Shown here in pieces: positions 1 to 8,640 of a stretch of DNA of 64,000 nt. The notes below the pieces were generated by a model. That model searched no databases. It was not told the origin of the DNA and was given only the letters and a program-made list of their open reading frames with translations. Position 1 is the stretch's first letter, and each line of letters begins with the position of its first letter. Source of the DNA: Variovorax sp. OK212 (GTDB lineage Bacteria > Pseudomonadota > Gammaproteobacteria > Burkholderiales > Burkholderiaceae_C); the NCBI RefSeq assembly GCF_900112425.1, contig NZ_FOLP01000003.1:186001-250000 (forward strand). Reading direction: 5' to 3'. The position numbers and the translations under genes are program-made.

Positions 1-509
1 GCCGCAAGGTGGCGTTCGGCATCCGGCTGCACGTGATCGTGCGCGAGACCGAAGACGCCGCGTGGAAGGCCGCCGAAGAACTCATCAGCCGGGTCGACGA
101 CGACACCGTCATCCGCGCCCAGGCTGCCTTCGCGCGCATGGACTCCGAAGGCCAGCGCCGCATGGCCGCGCTGCATGCGGGCGGCGCCAGGCGCTCGCGC
201 GCCGAACTCGAGATCGCGCCCAACCTCTGGGCCGGCGTGGGCCTGGTGCGCGGCGGCGCCGGCACCGCGCTGGTGGGCGATGCGAAGACCGTGGCGGCGC
301 GCATCGAGGAATACGCGGCGCTGGGTCTCGACAAGTTCATCCTGTCGGGCTACCCGCACCTCGAAGAGGCCTACCGCTTCGCCGAGCTGGTGTTCCCGCT
401 GCTTTCGTGCAAGGCGAAAACGCAACTGGCCGGTGGCTCGCTGAGCGGGCCGTTCGGCGAGGTCGTGGCAAATCTCGATGCGCCTTCGCGCCTCGTTTCC
501 CAAAGCTGA
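1..509 (+). CDS. ssuD: Alkanesulfonate monooxygenase SsuD, C-terminal part (5' end outside window)
   Basis: Partial gene: reading is open from base 3 with no start in view, so only about the last 168 codons are present. SsuD is the FMNH2-dependent oxygenase that splits aliphatic sulfonates into an aldehyde and sulfite in the cytoplasm. The stretch [16 protein letters not shown] followed by [11 protein letters not shown] is the characteristic C-terminal block of SsuD (luciferase-like fold), and the protein ends in the SsuD-typical SQS. The flavin reductase partner SsuE is not visible and could lie upstream. Nine bases separate the stop from ssuC, so it is surely co-transcribed with the transporter. 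Confidence 0.93.
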   Translation, partial: RKVAFGIRLHVIVRETEDAAWKAAEELISRVDDDTVIRAQAAFARMDSEGQRRMAALHAGGARRSRAELEIAPNLWAGVGLVRGGAGTALVGDAKTVAARIEEYAALGLDKFILSGYPHLEEAYRFAELVFPLLSCKAKTQLAGGSLSGPFGEVVANLDAPSRLVSQS

Positions 510-518
510 AGGATCGTC

Positions 519-1364
519 ATGACCGAACAAGTTCAAGACTTGCCAGCCGGTGTGCCCGCCGTGAGTGAAGGGCATGCGCTGAAGAATTTCGCGCTCAACG
601 TGCTGGGACGGCTGGTGCCGTGGCTCGTGCCCGTCGGGCTCATCGTGTTCTGGCAGATCGCGTCGTCGCTGGGCTGGCTCAGCACGCGCGTGCTGCCGGC
701 GCCGGTCGACGTGGTCAAGGCCGCGTGGACGCTCACGGCCTCCGGCGAACTGTGGACGCACGTGAAGGTCAGCGCGGGCCGTGCGCTCGCGGGCCTGGCC
801 ATCGGCGGCGGGGCGGGGCTCTTGCTGGGCCTGCTCACGGGCTCGGTGAAGTTCGCCGAGACGCTGCTCGACTCCACCATCCAGATGGTGCGCAACATTC
901 CCGCGCTCGCGCTGATCCCGCTGGTCATCCTGTGGTTCGGCATCGACGAGTCGGCCAAGCTGTTCTTGATCTCGGTGTCGGTGTTCTTCCCGATCTACCT
1001 GAACACCTTCCACGGCATCCGCAACGTCGACCCGCAGCTCATCGAGATGGGCCGCACCTACGGCCTGTCGCGCTGGCAGCTGTACCGTGAAGTCATCCTG
1101 CCGGGCGCGCTGTCGTCGATCCTGGTGGGCCTGCGTTTCTCGCTCGGGCTGATGTGGGTGATCCTGATCGTGGCCGAGACCATTTCGGCGCAGGCCGGCA
1201 TCGGCTACCTCACGATGAACGCCCGCGAATTCCTGCAGACCGACATCGTGCTGGTGGGCATCCTGCTGTACGCGCTGCTCGGCAAGCTGGCCGACCTGTT
1301 CGCGCGCGGCCTGGAGCAATGGTGGCTGCGGTGGCATCCGGGCTACCAGAAGAAGACGAAGTGA
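519..1364 (+). CDS. ssuC: Aliphatic sulfonate ABC transporter permease SsuC
   Basis: A 281-residue inner-membrane permease of the BPD_transp_1 family, the usual SsuC/TauC length. A leader of about 30 residues precedes the first membrane segment (LVPWLVPVGLIVFWQIA). The EAA loop that docks on the ATPase is visible around residues 185-205 (EMGRTYGLSRWQLYREVILP). It lies between ssuD and the binding-protein gene with an 11-base gap downstream. Together with the next two products it should form the sulfonate importer. Substrate range cannot be read from the sequence. Confidence 0.93.
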   Translation: MTEQVQDLPAGVPAVSEGHALKNFALNVLGRLVPWLVPVGLIVFWQIASSLGWLSTRVLPAPVDVVKAAWTLTASGELWTHVKVSAGRALAGLAIGGGAGLLLGLLTGSVKFAETLLDSTIQMVRNIPALALIPLVILWFGIDESAKLFLISVSVFFPIYLNTFHGIRNVDPQLIEMGRTYGLSRWQLYREVILPGALSSILVGLRFSLGLMWVILIVAETISAQAGIGYLTMNAREFLQTDIVLVGILLYALLGKLADLFARGLEQWWLRWHPGYQKKTK

Positions 1365-1375
1365 GGGCAGGGGAC

Positions 1376-2362
1376 ATGACGCATTCCAGAATTTCCCGAC
1401 GCGAGGCCATCGCCATGCTGGGCGCGCTGGGCGCGGCCGGTGCCACGGCCGCCTTCGCACAAGGCACCACCTCGCGGCCGGCGACCGTGCGGCTCGGCTA
1501 CCAGAAGTCATCCACGCTGATCGCCTTGCTGAAGGTGCAGGGCACGCTCGAGAAGCAGCTCGCGCCGCTCGACGTGAGCGTGAGCTGGCACGAGTTCACC
1601 AGCGGCCTGCCGCTGCTCGAGGCGCTGAACCTCGACAACCTCGACATCAGCGCCGACGTGGCCGACACCGTGCCGGTGTTCGCACAGGCGGCCGGTGCCG
1701 ACCTGACCTTCATTGCACAGGAAGCACCGTCGCCCGCCGCGCAGGCCATCGTGGTGCGCGAAGACTCGCCGCTGAAGACCGTGGCCGACCTCAAGGGCAA
1801 GAAGGTCGGTTTCGCCAAGGCGGCCGGTGTGCACTACCTGCTGATTGCCGCGCTCGACAAGGCCGGCCTGTCGTTCAAGGACATAGTGCCCGCCTACCTT
1901 ACGCCCGCCGATGGCCGCGCCGCCTTCGAGAAGGGCGCGATCGACGCGTGGGTGGTGTGGGACCCGTTCCTGGCCGCCGCCCAACGTCAACCGGGCCAGT
2001 CGAAGGTGCGCGTGCTGGCCGACGGCGCGGGCATCGCGTCGTACCAGCGCTACTACCTGGCGAGCACCAGGTTCGCGAAGGCGCGGCCCGACGTGCTGCG
2101 CGTGGTCTACGCCGAGCTCGAGAAGACCGGCAAGTGGGTCAAGCAGAACCCGAAGGACGCAGCCGCGTTGCTGTCGCCCGTGTGGGGCCTGGACGCCGCG
2201 ACCATCGAGCAGGCCAACGGCCGCCGCAGCTATGCGGTGCGCCCGGTGGTGCCCGAGGTGCTGGGCGAGCAGCAGCGCATCGCCGACGCCTTCTTCGCCG
2301 AGAAGCTGCTGCCCCGAAAAATCGATGCGCTGAATGTGGCGCTGTTCAAGCCTGGAGCCTGA
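1376..2362 (+). CDS. ssuA: Aliphatic sulfonate ABC transporter substrate-binding protein (SsuA type)
   Basis: A 328-residue periplasmic binding protein. The N-terminus ([10 protein letters not shown] followed by a hydrophobic Ala-rich stretch ending AFAQG) is a twin-arginine-like signal peptide. The mature part starts with [11 protein letters not shown], as in SsuA proteins, and contains the [11 protein letters not shown] motif of this family. I chose the ATG just after a purine-rich stretch (gggcaggggac) over a longer upstream reading that overlaps ssuC. Only four bases separate it from ssuB. A paralogue is encoded on the other strand at 15334-16302. Confidence 0.9.
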   Translation: MTHSRISRREAIAMLGALGAAGATAAFAQGTTSRPATVRLGYQKSSTLIALLKVQGTLEKQLAPLDVSVSWHEFTSGLPLLEALNLDNLDISADVADTVPVFAQAAGADLTFIAQEAPSPAAQAIVVREDSPLKTVADLKGKKVGFAKAAGVHYLLIAALDKAGLSFKDIVPAYLTPADGRAAFEKGAIDAWVVWDPFLAAAQRQPGQSKVRVLADGAGIASYQRYYLASTRFAKARPDVLRVVYAELEKTGKWVKQNPKDAAALLSPVWGLDAATIEQANGRRSYAVRPVVPEVLGEQQRIADAFFAEKLLPRKIDALNVALFKPGA

Positions 2363-2366
2363 AACC

Positions 2367-3197
2367 ATGAGTGCCGTTCTGAAAGACATCCAACCCCCCG
2401 CCATCGCCGGTGGCGTGCGCCTCGAGGCGCGCGGCCTGCACAAGCGCTACGGCGCGCGCGAGGTGCTGCGCAACACTCGCCTGACCATCGAGCCGGGCCA
2501 GTTCATCGCCATCGTCGGGCGCAGCGGCTGCGGCAAGAGCACGCTGCTGCGGCTCATCGCGGGGCTCGAGGAGCCGAGCGACGGTGGCCTGTACACCGAC
2601 GGGCGCGCCGTGCACGGCCTGCACGACGACACCCGCATCATGTTCCAGGAGGCGCGCCTGCTGCCCTGGCGCCGCGTGCTCGACAACGTGACGCTGGGCC
2701 TGCCCAGCGACGCCAAGGCGCGCGGCAAGGAGGTGCTCGCGCAGGTCGGCCTGGCCGACCGCGAGAACGAATGGCCGGCGCGTCTGTCGGGCGGGCAGCG
2801 CCAGCGCGTGGCCCTGGCGCGCGCGCTGGTGCACCACCCGCGGCTGCTGCTGCTCGACGAGCCGCTGGGCGCGCTGGACGCGTTGACGCGCATCGAGATG
2901 CACCGGCTCATCGAGAACCTGTGGCAGCGCCACCGCTTCACCGCGCTGCTGGTGACGCACGACGTGCAGGAGGCCGTGGCGCTGGCCGACCGCGTGATCC
3001 TGATCGAAGACGGGCGCATCGCGCTCGACGAGAACATTGCGCTGGCCCGCCCGCGTTCGCAGGGCGACCCGGCGTTCGCGGCCATCGAGAAACGCATCCT
3101 CGACAGGGTGCTGCAGAAGCCGGACGACACCGGCCCGCAGAGCACCGACGCCAACTGGCTCAGCCCCCCCGCGCACGCGCTGCGCTGGGCGATTTGA
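2367..3197 (+). CDS. ssuB: Aliphatic sulfonate ABC transporter ATP-binding protein SsuB
   Basis: A 276-residue ABC ATPase energising the SsuAC importer. Walker A is GRSGCGKST, the signature is [15 protein letters not shown], Walker B is [12 protein letters not shown], and the switch histidine is in LLVTHD. The N-terminal 20 residues before the ABC domain are variable, as in other SsuB proteins. It follows the binding-protein gene by four bases and is followed after 37 bases by metY. No sign of decay. Confidence 0.93.
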   Translation: MSAVLKDIQPPAIAGGVRLEARGLHKRYGAREVLRNTRLTIEPGQFIAIVGRSGCGKSTLLRLIAGLEEPSDGGLYTDGRAVHGLHDDTRIMFQEARLLPWRRVLDNVTLGLPSDAKARGKEVLAQVGLADRENEWPARLSGGQRQRVALARALVHHPRLLLLDEPLGALDALTRIEMHRLIENLWQRHRFTALLVTHDVQEAVALADRVILIEDGRIALDENIALARPRSQGDPAFAAIEKRILDRVLQKPDDTGPQSTDANWLSPPAHALRWAI

Positions 3198-3234
3198 GCG
3201 CCTTCATTCCTTCGCCAACCTGAAAGGCAATCGC

Positions 3235-4524
3235 ATGTCGCAGAACTGGAAATTCGAAACCCTGTCGGTGCACGCCGGCTATTCCCCCGAGCCCACCACG
3301 CGCGCCGTGGCGCCGCCCATCTACCAGACGGTGGCCTACGCGTTCGACAGCGCGCAGCACGGCGCCGACCTGTTCGACCTGAAGGTGCCGGGCAACATCT
3401 ACACCCGCATCAACAACCCGACGCAGGACGTGCTCGAGCAGCGCGTGGCCGCGCTGGAAGGCGGCATCGCGGCGCTGGCGCTGGCCTCGGGCCAGGCGGC
3501 CGTGACCTATGCCATCCAGACCATCGCGGAGGCCGGCGACAACATCGTCAGCAGCACCGCGCTGTATGGCGGCACCTACAACCTGTTCGCCCACACGCTG
3601 CCGCAGTTCGGCATCACCACGCGCTTCGCGGACCACCGCGACCCGGCCAGCTTCGAGAAGCTGTTCGACGAGAAGACCAAGGCGGTGTTCGTCGAGTCGC
3701 TGGGCAACCCAGCGGGCAACGTGACCGACATCGCGGCCATTGCCGAGATCGCGCACCGCCACGGCGTGCCGCTGATCGTCGACAACACCGTGCCTTCGCC
3801 CTACCTGAGCCGGCCCATCGAACATGGCGCCGACATCGTGGTGCACTCGCTCACCAAGTACCTGGGCGGGCATGGCACGAGCATTGGCGGCGCCATCGTC
3901 GACTCGGGCAAGTTCCCGTGGGCCGAACACAAGCAGCGCTTCAAGCGCCTGAACGAGCCCGATGTGAGCTACCACGGCGTGGTCTACACCGAGGCGCTCG
4001 GTGCGGCCGCCTACATCGGCCGCGCGCGCGTGGTGCCGCTGCGCAACACGGGCGCGGCCATTTCGCCGTTCAACGCCTTCCTGATCCTGCAGGGCATCGA
4101 GACGCTGGCGCTGCGCATGGACCGCATCAGCAGCAACGCGCTGGCGGTGGCGCAGCACCTGAAGAAGAGCAAGGCCGTGAACTGGGTGAACTACGCCGCG
4201 CTGGAAGACCACCCGGACTACGCGCTGGCGAAGAAGTATTTCGGCGGGCGTTCCAGCGGCGTGCTGACCTTCGGCATTGGCGCAGGACGCGAGGGCGGGG
4301 CAAAGTTCCTCGATGCGCTGAAGCTCTTCACGCGCCTGGTGAACATCGGCGACGTGCGCTCGCTGGCCACGCACCCGGCCTCGACCACGCACCGCCAGCT
4401 GTCGCCCGAAGAGCTGGCCCGGGCCGGCGTGACCGAGGACACGGTGCGCCTGTCGGTCGGCATCGAGCACATCGACGACCTGATCGCCGACCTCGACCAG
4501 GCCCTGGCCGCGGCGTCGAACTGA
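3235..4524 (+). CDS. metY: O-acetylhomoserine sulfhydrylase / aminocarboxypropyltransferase
   Basis: A 429-residue PLP enzyme of the Cys/Met metabolism family that joins sulfide (or methanethiol) to O-acetylhomoserine to give homocysteine (or methionine). The PLP lysine is K208 in the motif [13 protein letters not shown]. The substrate/phosphate motif ASGQAAV and the N-terminal [10 protein letters not shown] are typical of MetY rather than of MetB/MetZ. It sits inside the ssu operon, so sulfite released from sulfonates, once reduced to sulfide, can be used at once. The start ATG comes 15 bases after a gaaagg sequence. It could act on O-succinylhomoserine in vivo; sequence alone does not settle this. 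Confidence 0.93.
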   Translation: MSQNWKFETLSVHAGYSPEPTTRAVAPPIYQTVAYAFDSAQHGADLFDLKVPGNIYTRINNPTQDVLEQRVAALEGGIAALALASGQAAVTYAIQTIAEAGDNIVSSTALYGGTYNLFAHTLPQFGITTRFADHRDPASFEKLFDEKTKAVFVESLGNPAGNVTDIAAIAEIAHRHGVPLIVDNTVPSPYLSRPIEHGADIVVHSLTKYLGGHGTSIGGAIVDSGKFPWAEHKQRFKRLNEPDVSYHGVVYTEALGAAAYIGRARVVPLRNTGAAISPFNAFLILQGIETLALRMDRISSNALAVAQHLKKSKAVNWVNYAALEDHPDYALAKKYFGGRSSGVLTFGIGAGREGGAKFLDALKLFTRLVNIGDVRSLATHPASTTHRQLSPEELARAGVTEDTVRLSVGIEHIDDLIADLDQALAAASN

Positions 4525-4541
4525 AGCACTTTCCCAAAGCC

Positions 4542-5138
4542 ATGACCACACTGCAAGCCATTCCCGACGCCGCGCTGGACCAGCTGTTTCGCAAGGCCCG
4601 CACCGTGCACGCGTTCAAGCCCGTGCCCGTGAGCGACGAGCTGATCCACAGGCTCTACGACCTCGTGAAGTGGGGCCCGACCGCGTTCAACGCGCAGCCG
4701 GCGCGCTACGTGTTCGTGCGCAGCGAAGAGGCCAAGGCCCGGCTGAAGCCGGCCGTGTCCGCGGGCAACACCGCGCAGACGCAGGCGGCCGGCGTCACGG
4801 TGATCGTGGCGCACGACACGCGCTTCTACGAGCACCTGCCCACGCAGTTCCCGGCCTACGACGCCAAGCCCATCTTCGAGAAGAGCGCCGAGGCCGCGCA
4901 GGCCACGGCATTCCGCAACAGCAGCCTGCAGGGCGCCTACCTGATCCTGGCGGCGCGCGCGCTCGGGCTCGACGCGGGGCCGCAGTCGGGCTTCAACGCC
5001 GACCTGGTCGACAAGGCCTTCTTTGCCGACGGGCGCTACCGGGCCAACTTCCTGGTCAACCTCGGCGTGGCCGACCACGCCGGCACCTTCGAGCGCGGGC
5101 CGCGGCTGGCGTTCGACGACGTGGCCGAGATCGCCTGA
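4542..5138 (+). CDS. Nitroreductase-family protein, RutE/HadB type
   Basis: A 198-residue FMN-dependent nitroreductase-fold protein. The N-terminal [18 protein letters not shown] and the [16 protein letters not shown] segment (residues about 41-60) match the RutE subgroup, known in E. coli as the malonic semialdehyde reductase of pyrimidine degradation. No other rut gene is nearby, and the gene sits between metY and ssuF, so its job here is probably different, perhaps a flavin- or electron-handling role in sulfonate use. That is inference. The start is the ATG 17 bases after the metY stop. Confidence 0.85.
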   Translation: MTTLQAIPDAALDQLFRKARTVHAFKPVPVSDELIHRLYDLVKWGPTAFNAQPARYVFVRSEEAKARLKPAVSAGNTAQTQAAGVTVIVAHDTRFYEHLPTQFPAYDAKPIFEKSAEAAQATAFRNSSLQGAYLILAARALGLDAGPQSGFNADLVDKAFFADGRYRANFLVNLGVADHAGTFERGPRLAFDDVAEIA

Positions 5139-5206
5139 GGCCCCGCTTTCATTCCCGAATGCTTTTCCTGAATTCCTTCCCCCATCACCCTGAAAGAGAA
5201 CCCATC

Positions 5207-5422
5207 ATGTCCATTCAAGCCATCAACGTGCGCAACCAGTTCAAGGGCAAGGTCCGCGAGATCATCCGCGGCGACGTCGTCTCCGAAGTCGATGTCGAGA
5301 CCGCCTGGGGCATCGTCACCTCGGTCATCACCACGCGCTCGGTCGACGAGCTGCAGCTGAAGGTGGGCTCCGACGTGGTCGCGCTCGTGAAGTCCACCGA
5401 GGTTTCGATCGCCAAGCTCTGA
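5207..5422 (+). CDS. ssuF: SsuF-like TOBE/Mop small molybdopterin-binding-type protein
   Basis: A 71-residue protein made of a single Mop/TOBE domain (INVRNQFKGKVREIIRGDV then VTSVITTRSVDELQLKVG). Pseudomonas putida has a protein of the same size and type, SsuF, encoded at the end of its ssu operon and needed for sulfonate growth. The position here, last gene of an ssu operon and directly before a terminator, supports the same assignment. A ribosome-binding sequence (gaaagagaa) lies 6 bases upstream. The biochemical role is unknown; oxyanion binding is inferred from the fold. Confidence 0.82.
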   Translation: MSIQAINVRNQFKGKVREIIRGDVVSEVDVETAWGIVTSVITTRSVDELQLKVGSDVVALVKSTEVSIAKL

Positions 5423-5444
5423 CGGACCCTCGGGCTTGCGAACA

Positions 5445-5473
5445 CCCGGCGCCGCATTGGCGCCGGGTTTTTT
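5445..5473 (+). terminator. Intrinsic terminator of the ssu operon
   Basis: A perfect 9-bp stem (cccggcgcc / ggcgccggg) with a 5-base loop is followed by six T. It lies 22 bases after the ssuF stop and just before the convergent gene on the minus strand, so it should end transcription of ssuDCA-B-metY-nitroreductase-ssuF. Confidence 0.9.
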
Positions 5474-5477
5474 CTTG

Positions 5478-6242
5478 TCAGCGTTCGAGCGGCACCGGTG
5501 GCACCGGTGGCACCAGCGGCACCAGCCGCCAGATGCCGTACGGGTTGTGGAAGAGCGAGTCTTCTTCGTAGGTCTGCGCGCTTTCCTCTTCGATGCGGTA
5601 GGCCGGCGCGTCCTGCGCGACCGAGAAAGTCTGGCCCGCGCGGACGGTGGGCGACTCCGTGAACAGGTAGCGCGTGAACACGCGCAGCAGCTCGATCGTT
5701 TCCGGCAGGTCGCCCGCGCCGTGCGTGACCGCGTCCTTCAGGCCGAGGTTGTGCATGCCGCAGGAGCACACGTCTTCGCCCGTGAGGTACACGACCAGCG
5801 CGCGGTGCGCAAGAAAGAGATGGAGGTTCTCGCAGTGATCCAACCAGTCCGAGGGCTTGTACGACAGGCCCGTGCTCTCGACCTTGACGCCCAGGCCGCC
5901 CGCGCGAAGCAGCGCGGCGCCGGCGCGCATGAGCGCTTCGGCGTTCTCGCGGCTGCCGCCCGAGCCGACCAGGTACACGACCGACCGGTGCGCGGCAATG
6001 GCCGCCATCTCCGGCGTGTCGCGCCAGTGCGGGCCGGACACCTCGAAAGCCCTGGGCATGCGCTCGTCGGCGCCTTCGAAGACCAGCTCGCAGCTGAAGC
6101 GCGTGGCCATGCACATCAGGATGCGCCCCGCGAAGAGGTAGCCGTCGCTGTCCTTCGCGAGGCGGCCGATGAGTTCGGTGCTGTCCGTCCAGGGGCCGGG
6201 AATGCACAGGACCATGTCGGGGTCGGGGGTGGGCTCGCTCAC
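5478..6242 (-). CDS. Uncharacterised conserved-looking protein
   Basis: A 254-residue soluble protein that I do not recognise with confidence; it may belong to the DUF4261-like group, but that is from memory and unverified. Visible features are an N-terminal segment MVLCIPGPWTDSTELI, a CSCGMHNLGL motif with three close cysteines/histidine (about residues 176-185), and an acidic segment EEESAQTYEEDS. The tail VPLVPPVPPVPLER is encoded by a 9-nt tandem repeat. I chose the GTG start because a gagga sequence lies 6 bases upstream; an ATG nine codons later is the alternative. The gene is convergent with ssuF and divergent from cysE. Confidence 0.6.
   Translation of the reverse strand: MSEPTPDPDMVLCIPGPWTDSTELIGRLAKDSDGYLFAGRILMCMATRFSCELVFEGADERMPRAFEVSGPHWRDTPEMAAIAAHRSVVYLVGSGGSRENAEALMRAGAALLRAGGLGVKVESTGLSYKPSDWLDHCENLHLFLAHRALVVYLTGEDVCSCGMHNLGLKDAVTHGAGDLPETIELLRVFTRYLFTESPTVRAGQTFSVAQDAPAYRIEEESAQTYEEDSLFHNPYGIWRLVPLVPPVPPVPLER
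5491..5526. repeat. 9-nt tandem repeat in the 3' end of the gene at 5478
   Basis: Four adjacent 9-base units (ggcaccggt twice, then ggcaccagc twice) in frame with the minus-strand gene, producing the Pro/Val-rich C-terminal tail. It ends about 10 bases before that gene's stop codon. Confidence 0.9.
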
Positions 6243-6389
6243 GTGATGTCCTCGATGTTGCAGGTTCGTGCGGGTGCGCTCAGGTGCGGCCGTCCATTTT
6301 GCGGGAAGATCGACGACAGCCGCCGCCGTTGCCCTGAGGCAGCATCTGTTGCGTTGACCCGTCCATTTACCTACCGGGGGTACCCCTAC

Positions 6390-7304
6390 ATGGCCCAATT
6401 CGAAGTGAGCGACATCGTCCGCGCGTTGCACGGCGTGCGCGACGAGTGGCGCGATTCGCAGCGCCGGTCGCGCGAGCCCGGCACGCGCGAGTTTCCGTCG
6501 CGCGACGCGCTCGCGCAGACCATCGAGTCGCTCAAGGGCGCGCTGTTCCCGATGCGGCTCGGCCCGCCCGACCTGCGCCACGAGAGCGAGGACTTCTACG
6601 TCGGCCACACGCTCGATTCCGCGCTGCAGTCGCTGCTGGTGCAGGCACGGCTCGAACTGAACTACAACGCCCGCCACGAGCCGCGCCCGTCGAGCGAGAT
6701 CGACGGCGTGGCGGCCGAGGCCATCCGCCAGTTCGGCAACACGCTGCCGCAGCTGCGCCGGCTGCTCGACACCGACGTGCTGGCCGCCTACCAGGGCGAC
6801 CCGGCCGCGCGCAGCGTGGACGAGGTGCTGCTGTGCTACCCCGGCGTGCTGGCCATGATCCACCACCGGCTGGCGCACGAGCTCTACAAGCTCGGCCTGC
6901 CGCTGCTGGCGCGCATCGTGGCCGAGCTGGCGCATGCGCAGACCGGCATCGACATCCACCCCGGCGCGCGCATCGACGCGGGCTTCTTCATCGACCACGG
7001 CACGGGCGTGGTGATCGGCGAGACGGCCGTCATCGGCAAGCGCGTGCGGCTGTACCAGGCCGTGACGCTGGGCGCCAAGCGCTTCCCGACCGACGCCGAA
7101 GGCAACCTGCAGAAGGGCCTGCCGCGTCACCCGGTGGTGGAAGACGACGTGGTCGTCTACGCCGGCGCCACCATCCTGGGGCGCGTGACGCTGGGCAAGG
7201 GCGCGGTGATCGGCGGCAACGTGTGGATCACCGACGACGTGCCGGCCGGCGCGAGCGTCACGCAGGCCAGCCTGCAGGCCGCACCGAAGGCAGGTGGCGC
7301 ATGA
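6390..7304 (+). CDS. cysE: Serine O-acetyltransferase (EpsC-type CysE)
   Basis: A 304-residue enzyme making O-acetylserine, the carbon acceptor for cysteine synthesis. The N-terminal about 190 residues form the helical SATase domain (LLCYPGVLAMIHHRLAHELY). The C-terminal part is a left-handed hexapeptide-repeat domain (IDIHPGARIDAGFFIDHGTG, VVIGETAVIGKRVRLYQ). The length and the about 30-residue N-terminal extension place it in the EpsC group rather than the short E. coli CysE group. The start is the ATG after gggggtacccctac. The last four bases overlap the next gene (ATGA), so the two are translationally coupled. Confidence 0.92.
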   Translation: MAQFEVSDIVRALHGVRDEWRDSQRRSREPGTREFPSRDALAQTIESLKGALFPMRLGPPDLRHESEDFYVGHTLDSALQSLLVQARLELNYNARHEPRPSSEIDGVAAEAIRQFGNTLPQLRRLLDTDVLAAYQGDPAARSVDEVLLCYPGVLAMIHHRLAHELYKLGLPLLARIVAELAHAQTGIDIHPGARIDAGFFIDHGTGVVIGETAVIGKRVRLYQAVTLGAKRFPTDAEGNLQKGLPRHPVVEDDVVVYAGATILGRVTLGKGAVIGGNVWITDDVPAGASVTQASLQAAPKAGGA

Positions 7305-7570
7305 AGGAATTCGTCGAAGACTTCGGCACGGTCGTGCGCCAGTTGCGCGAAGGCAAGGGCTGGTCGCAGGACGAGCTGGCCCGGTGCGCGGACCTCAATC
7401 GCTCCTACGTGGGCGAGGTGGAGCGCGGGCGGGTGATTCCGTCGATCGTCACCGCGCGCAAGCTGGCCGACGCCGTGGGCATCAACATGGTCAACCTGCT
7501 CATGCGCTGCGAGCAGCTGGAGCAGTCGCGGCTGGTGCGGCGCATCGACCTGAACGCGATCGCCTACTGA
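7301..7570 (+). CDS. Small XRE-family transcriptional regulator coupled to cysE
   Basis: An 89-residue protein that is almost only a helix-turn-helix (FGTVVRQLREGKGWSQDELA, then LNRSYVGEVERGRVIPSI). Its ATG overlaps the cysE stop by four bases, so both proteins are made from one message. A regulator of cysteine or sulfur genes is a natural guess, but nothing in the sequence shows its target. It ends convergent with the hydrolase gene on the other strand, overlapping it by 7 bases. Confidence 0.85.
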   Translation: MKEFVEDFGTVVRQLREGKGWSQDELARCADLNRSYVGEVERGRVIPSIVTARKLADAVGINMVNLLMRCEQLEQSRLVRRIDLNAIAY

Positions 7571-8640
7571 GGTGCGCGCGGTGCCTGAGGCGCGTGAGGC
7601 GTCTGAAGCGCCTGAAGCGCCTGAAGCGCGTGCCCCGGGCTTGCCAGGCGCCGCCTGAAGAAGGCCACCACCTCGGCGTTGAAGGCGGTGTGAAAGGCCG
7701 TGCGATCGAAGCCGGGCCCGTCGCGGCAGATCTCGGGCAGGGCATTGGCCATGGCCGGCGCGCACGGCGCCAGGAAGGCGAAATGCGCGGCGCCAGCGGC
7801 CACGTGCCAGTCCGGGGGCGCGGGCAGGTCGCGGCGAACGGCCGCCACGCTGTCCGGCGTCACGCCGTCGCCGCCGAACTCGGACGCCCAGAGCTGCAGC
7901 GGCACCGTCACCTGCTTCAGGCCCGCCGCGTCGAACACGCTCAGTGGATCGACGATGACGGCGGCCTTGATGCGCGGGTCCCGAGCGGGTGACACCAGCA
8001 GCGCTGGCAGGTCGCCGCGGCGGATCTCGCCGCACAGCGGCACCCGTGAGTCCGCCGGGCACAGGTCCTTGCGCAGCGTGAGGTCGGGCAGCGCACCGAC
8101 CGCCACCAGCCCGGTGTAGCCGCCGCGCGAAAAGCCGAACAGGCCGATGCGGTCCGCATCGAGCGCCGACCGCCCGGGCCACGCGCCCAGCATGTGGTCG
8201 ACCAGCCGTTTCATGTCCACCGGCCGCGTCGCGAACGCCGACAGGTGGCCCTGGCGGCTCAGGTCCTGGAAGTTGTCGCCCGGGTGGCTGATGGCGGCCA
8301 CCACGAAGCCCGCGTCCGCCAGCGCGGCGGCGGTGTCGTGGTGCCCGAGAAAGGAGCCGCCCGTGCCGTGCGAGACCACCACCAGCGGCAGCGCGCTGCC
8401 GGCCACGGGGCAGTCGCGCGTGCCGGCGATGACCAGCGGGTCGAGCGCGATCCTGCCGGGCGCGGACGCGCAGGGCGTCCATACCGCCCCGCGCAGCGCG
8501 GGGCCGTTGCCGTCGGCGGGCACCTCGATGAAGCTGAAGCCCGCCGCGTGCGCGGCCACCGAGAGCCAGAAGGTGGCAAGGAAAAGAAGGCGGGCAAGGG
8601 GAAGGGCAAGGGTCATGGCAAGGGTCGTGGCAAGGGTCAT
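7564..8640 (-). CDS. Exported alpha/beta hydrolase, dienelactone-hydrolase-like
   Basis: A 358-residue predicted exported hydrolase. The N-terminus (MTLATTLAMTLALPLARLLF then a hydrophobic run ending AHA) is a signal peptide. The oxyanion region is VVSHGTGGSFLGH and the nucleophile elbow is LFGFSRGGYTG. A candidate acid lies in VIVDPLSVFD and a His near AGAAHFAFL. The fold resembles platelet-activating-factor acetylhydrolase/dienelactone hydrolase proteins; the substrate is unknown. Its ATG overlaps the stop of the AraC-type gene (ATGA), so the two are coupled. The start lies inside a 12-nt tandem repeat with a second in-frame ATG eight codons later. The C-terminus (ALQALQALQTPHAPQAPRAPQ-like) is also repeat-encoded. 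Confidence 0.8.
   Translation of the reverse strand: MTLATTLAMTLALPLARLLFLATFWLSVAAHAAGFSFIEVPADGNGPALRGAVWTPCASAPGRIALDPLVIAGTRDCPVAGSALPLVVVSHGTGGSFLGHHDTAAALADAGFVVAAISHPGDNFQDLSRQGHLSAFATRPVDMKRLVDHMLGAWPGRSALDADRIGLFGFSRGGYTGLVAVGALPDLTLRKDLCPADSRVPLCGEIRRGDLPALLVSPARDPRIKAAVIVDPLSVFDAAGLKQVTVPLQLWASEFGGDGVTPDSVAAVRRDLPAPPDWHVAAGAAHFAFLAPCAPAMANALPEICRDGPGFDRTAFHTAFNAEVVAFFRRRLASPGHALQALQALQTPHAPQAPRAPQ
7584..7628. repeat. 9-nt tandem repeat at the 3' end of the hydrolase gene
   Basis: Five imperfect 9-base units (cctgaggcg, cgtgaggcg, tctgaagcg, cctgaagcg, cctgaagcg) in frame with the minus-strand hydrolase, encoding its Ala/Leu/Gln-rich C-terminal tail about 20 bases before the stop. 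Confidence 0.9.
8605..8640. repeat. 12-nt tandem repeat at the AraC/hydrolase junction
   Basis: Three units of 12 bases (ggcaagggtcat, ggcaagggtcgt, ggcaagggtcat) lie directly downstream of the AraC-type gene's last codon on the minus strand. They form the first 12 codons of the hydrolase, supplying two in-frame ATG codons and part of the signal peptide. Confidence 0.9.

Noticed and set aside
3235..4524. Cystathionine gamma-synthase or MetZ instead of MetY
   Set aside because: Length (429) and the N-terminal [10 protein letters not shown]...[12 protein letters not shown] pattern fit the longer O-acetylhomoserine sulfhydrylases.
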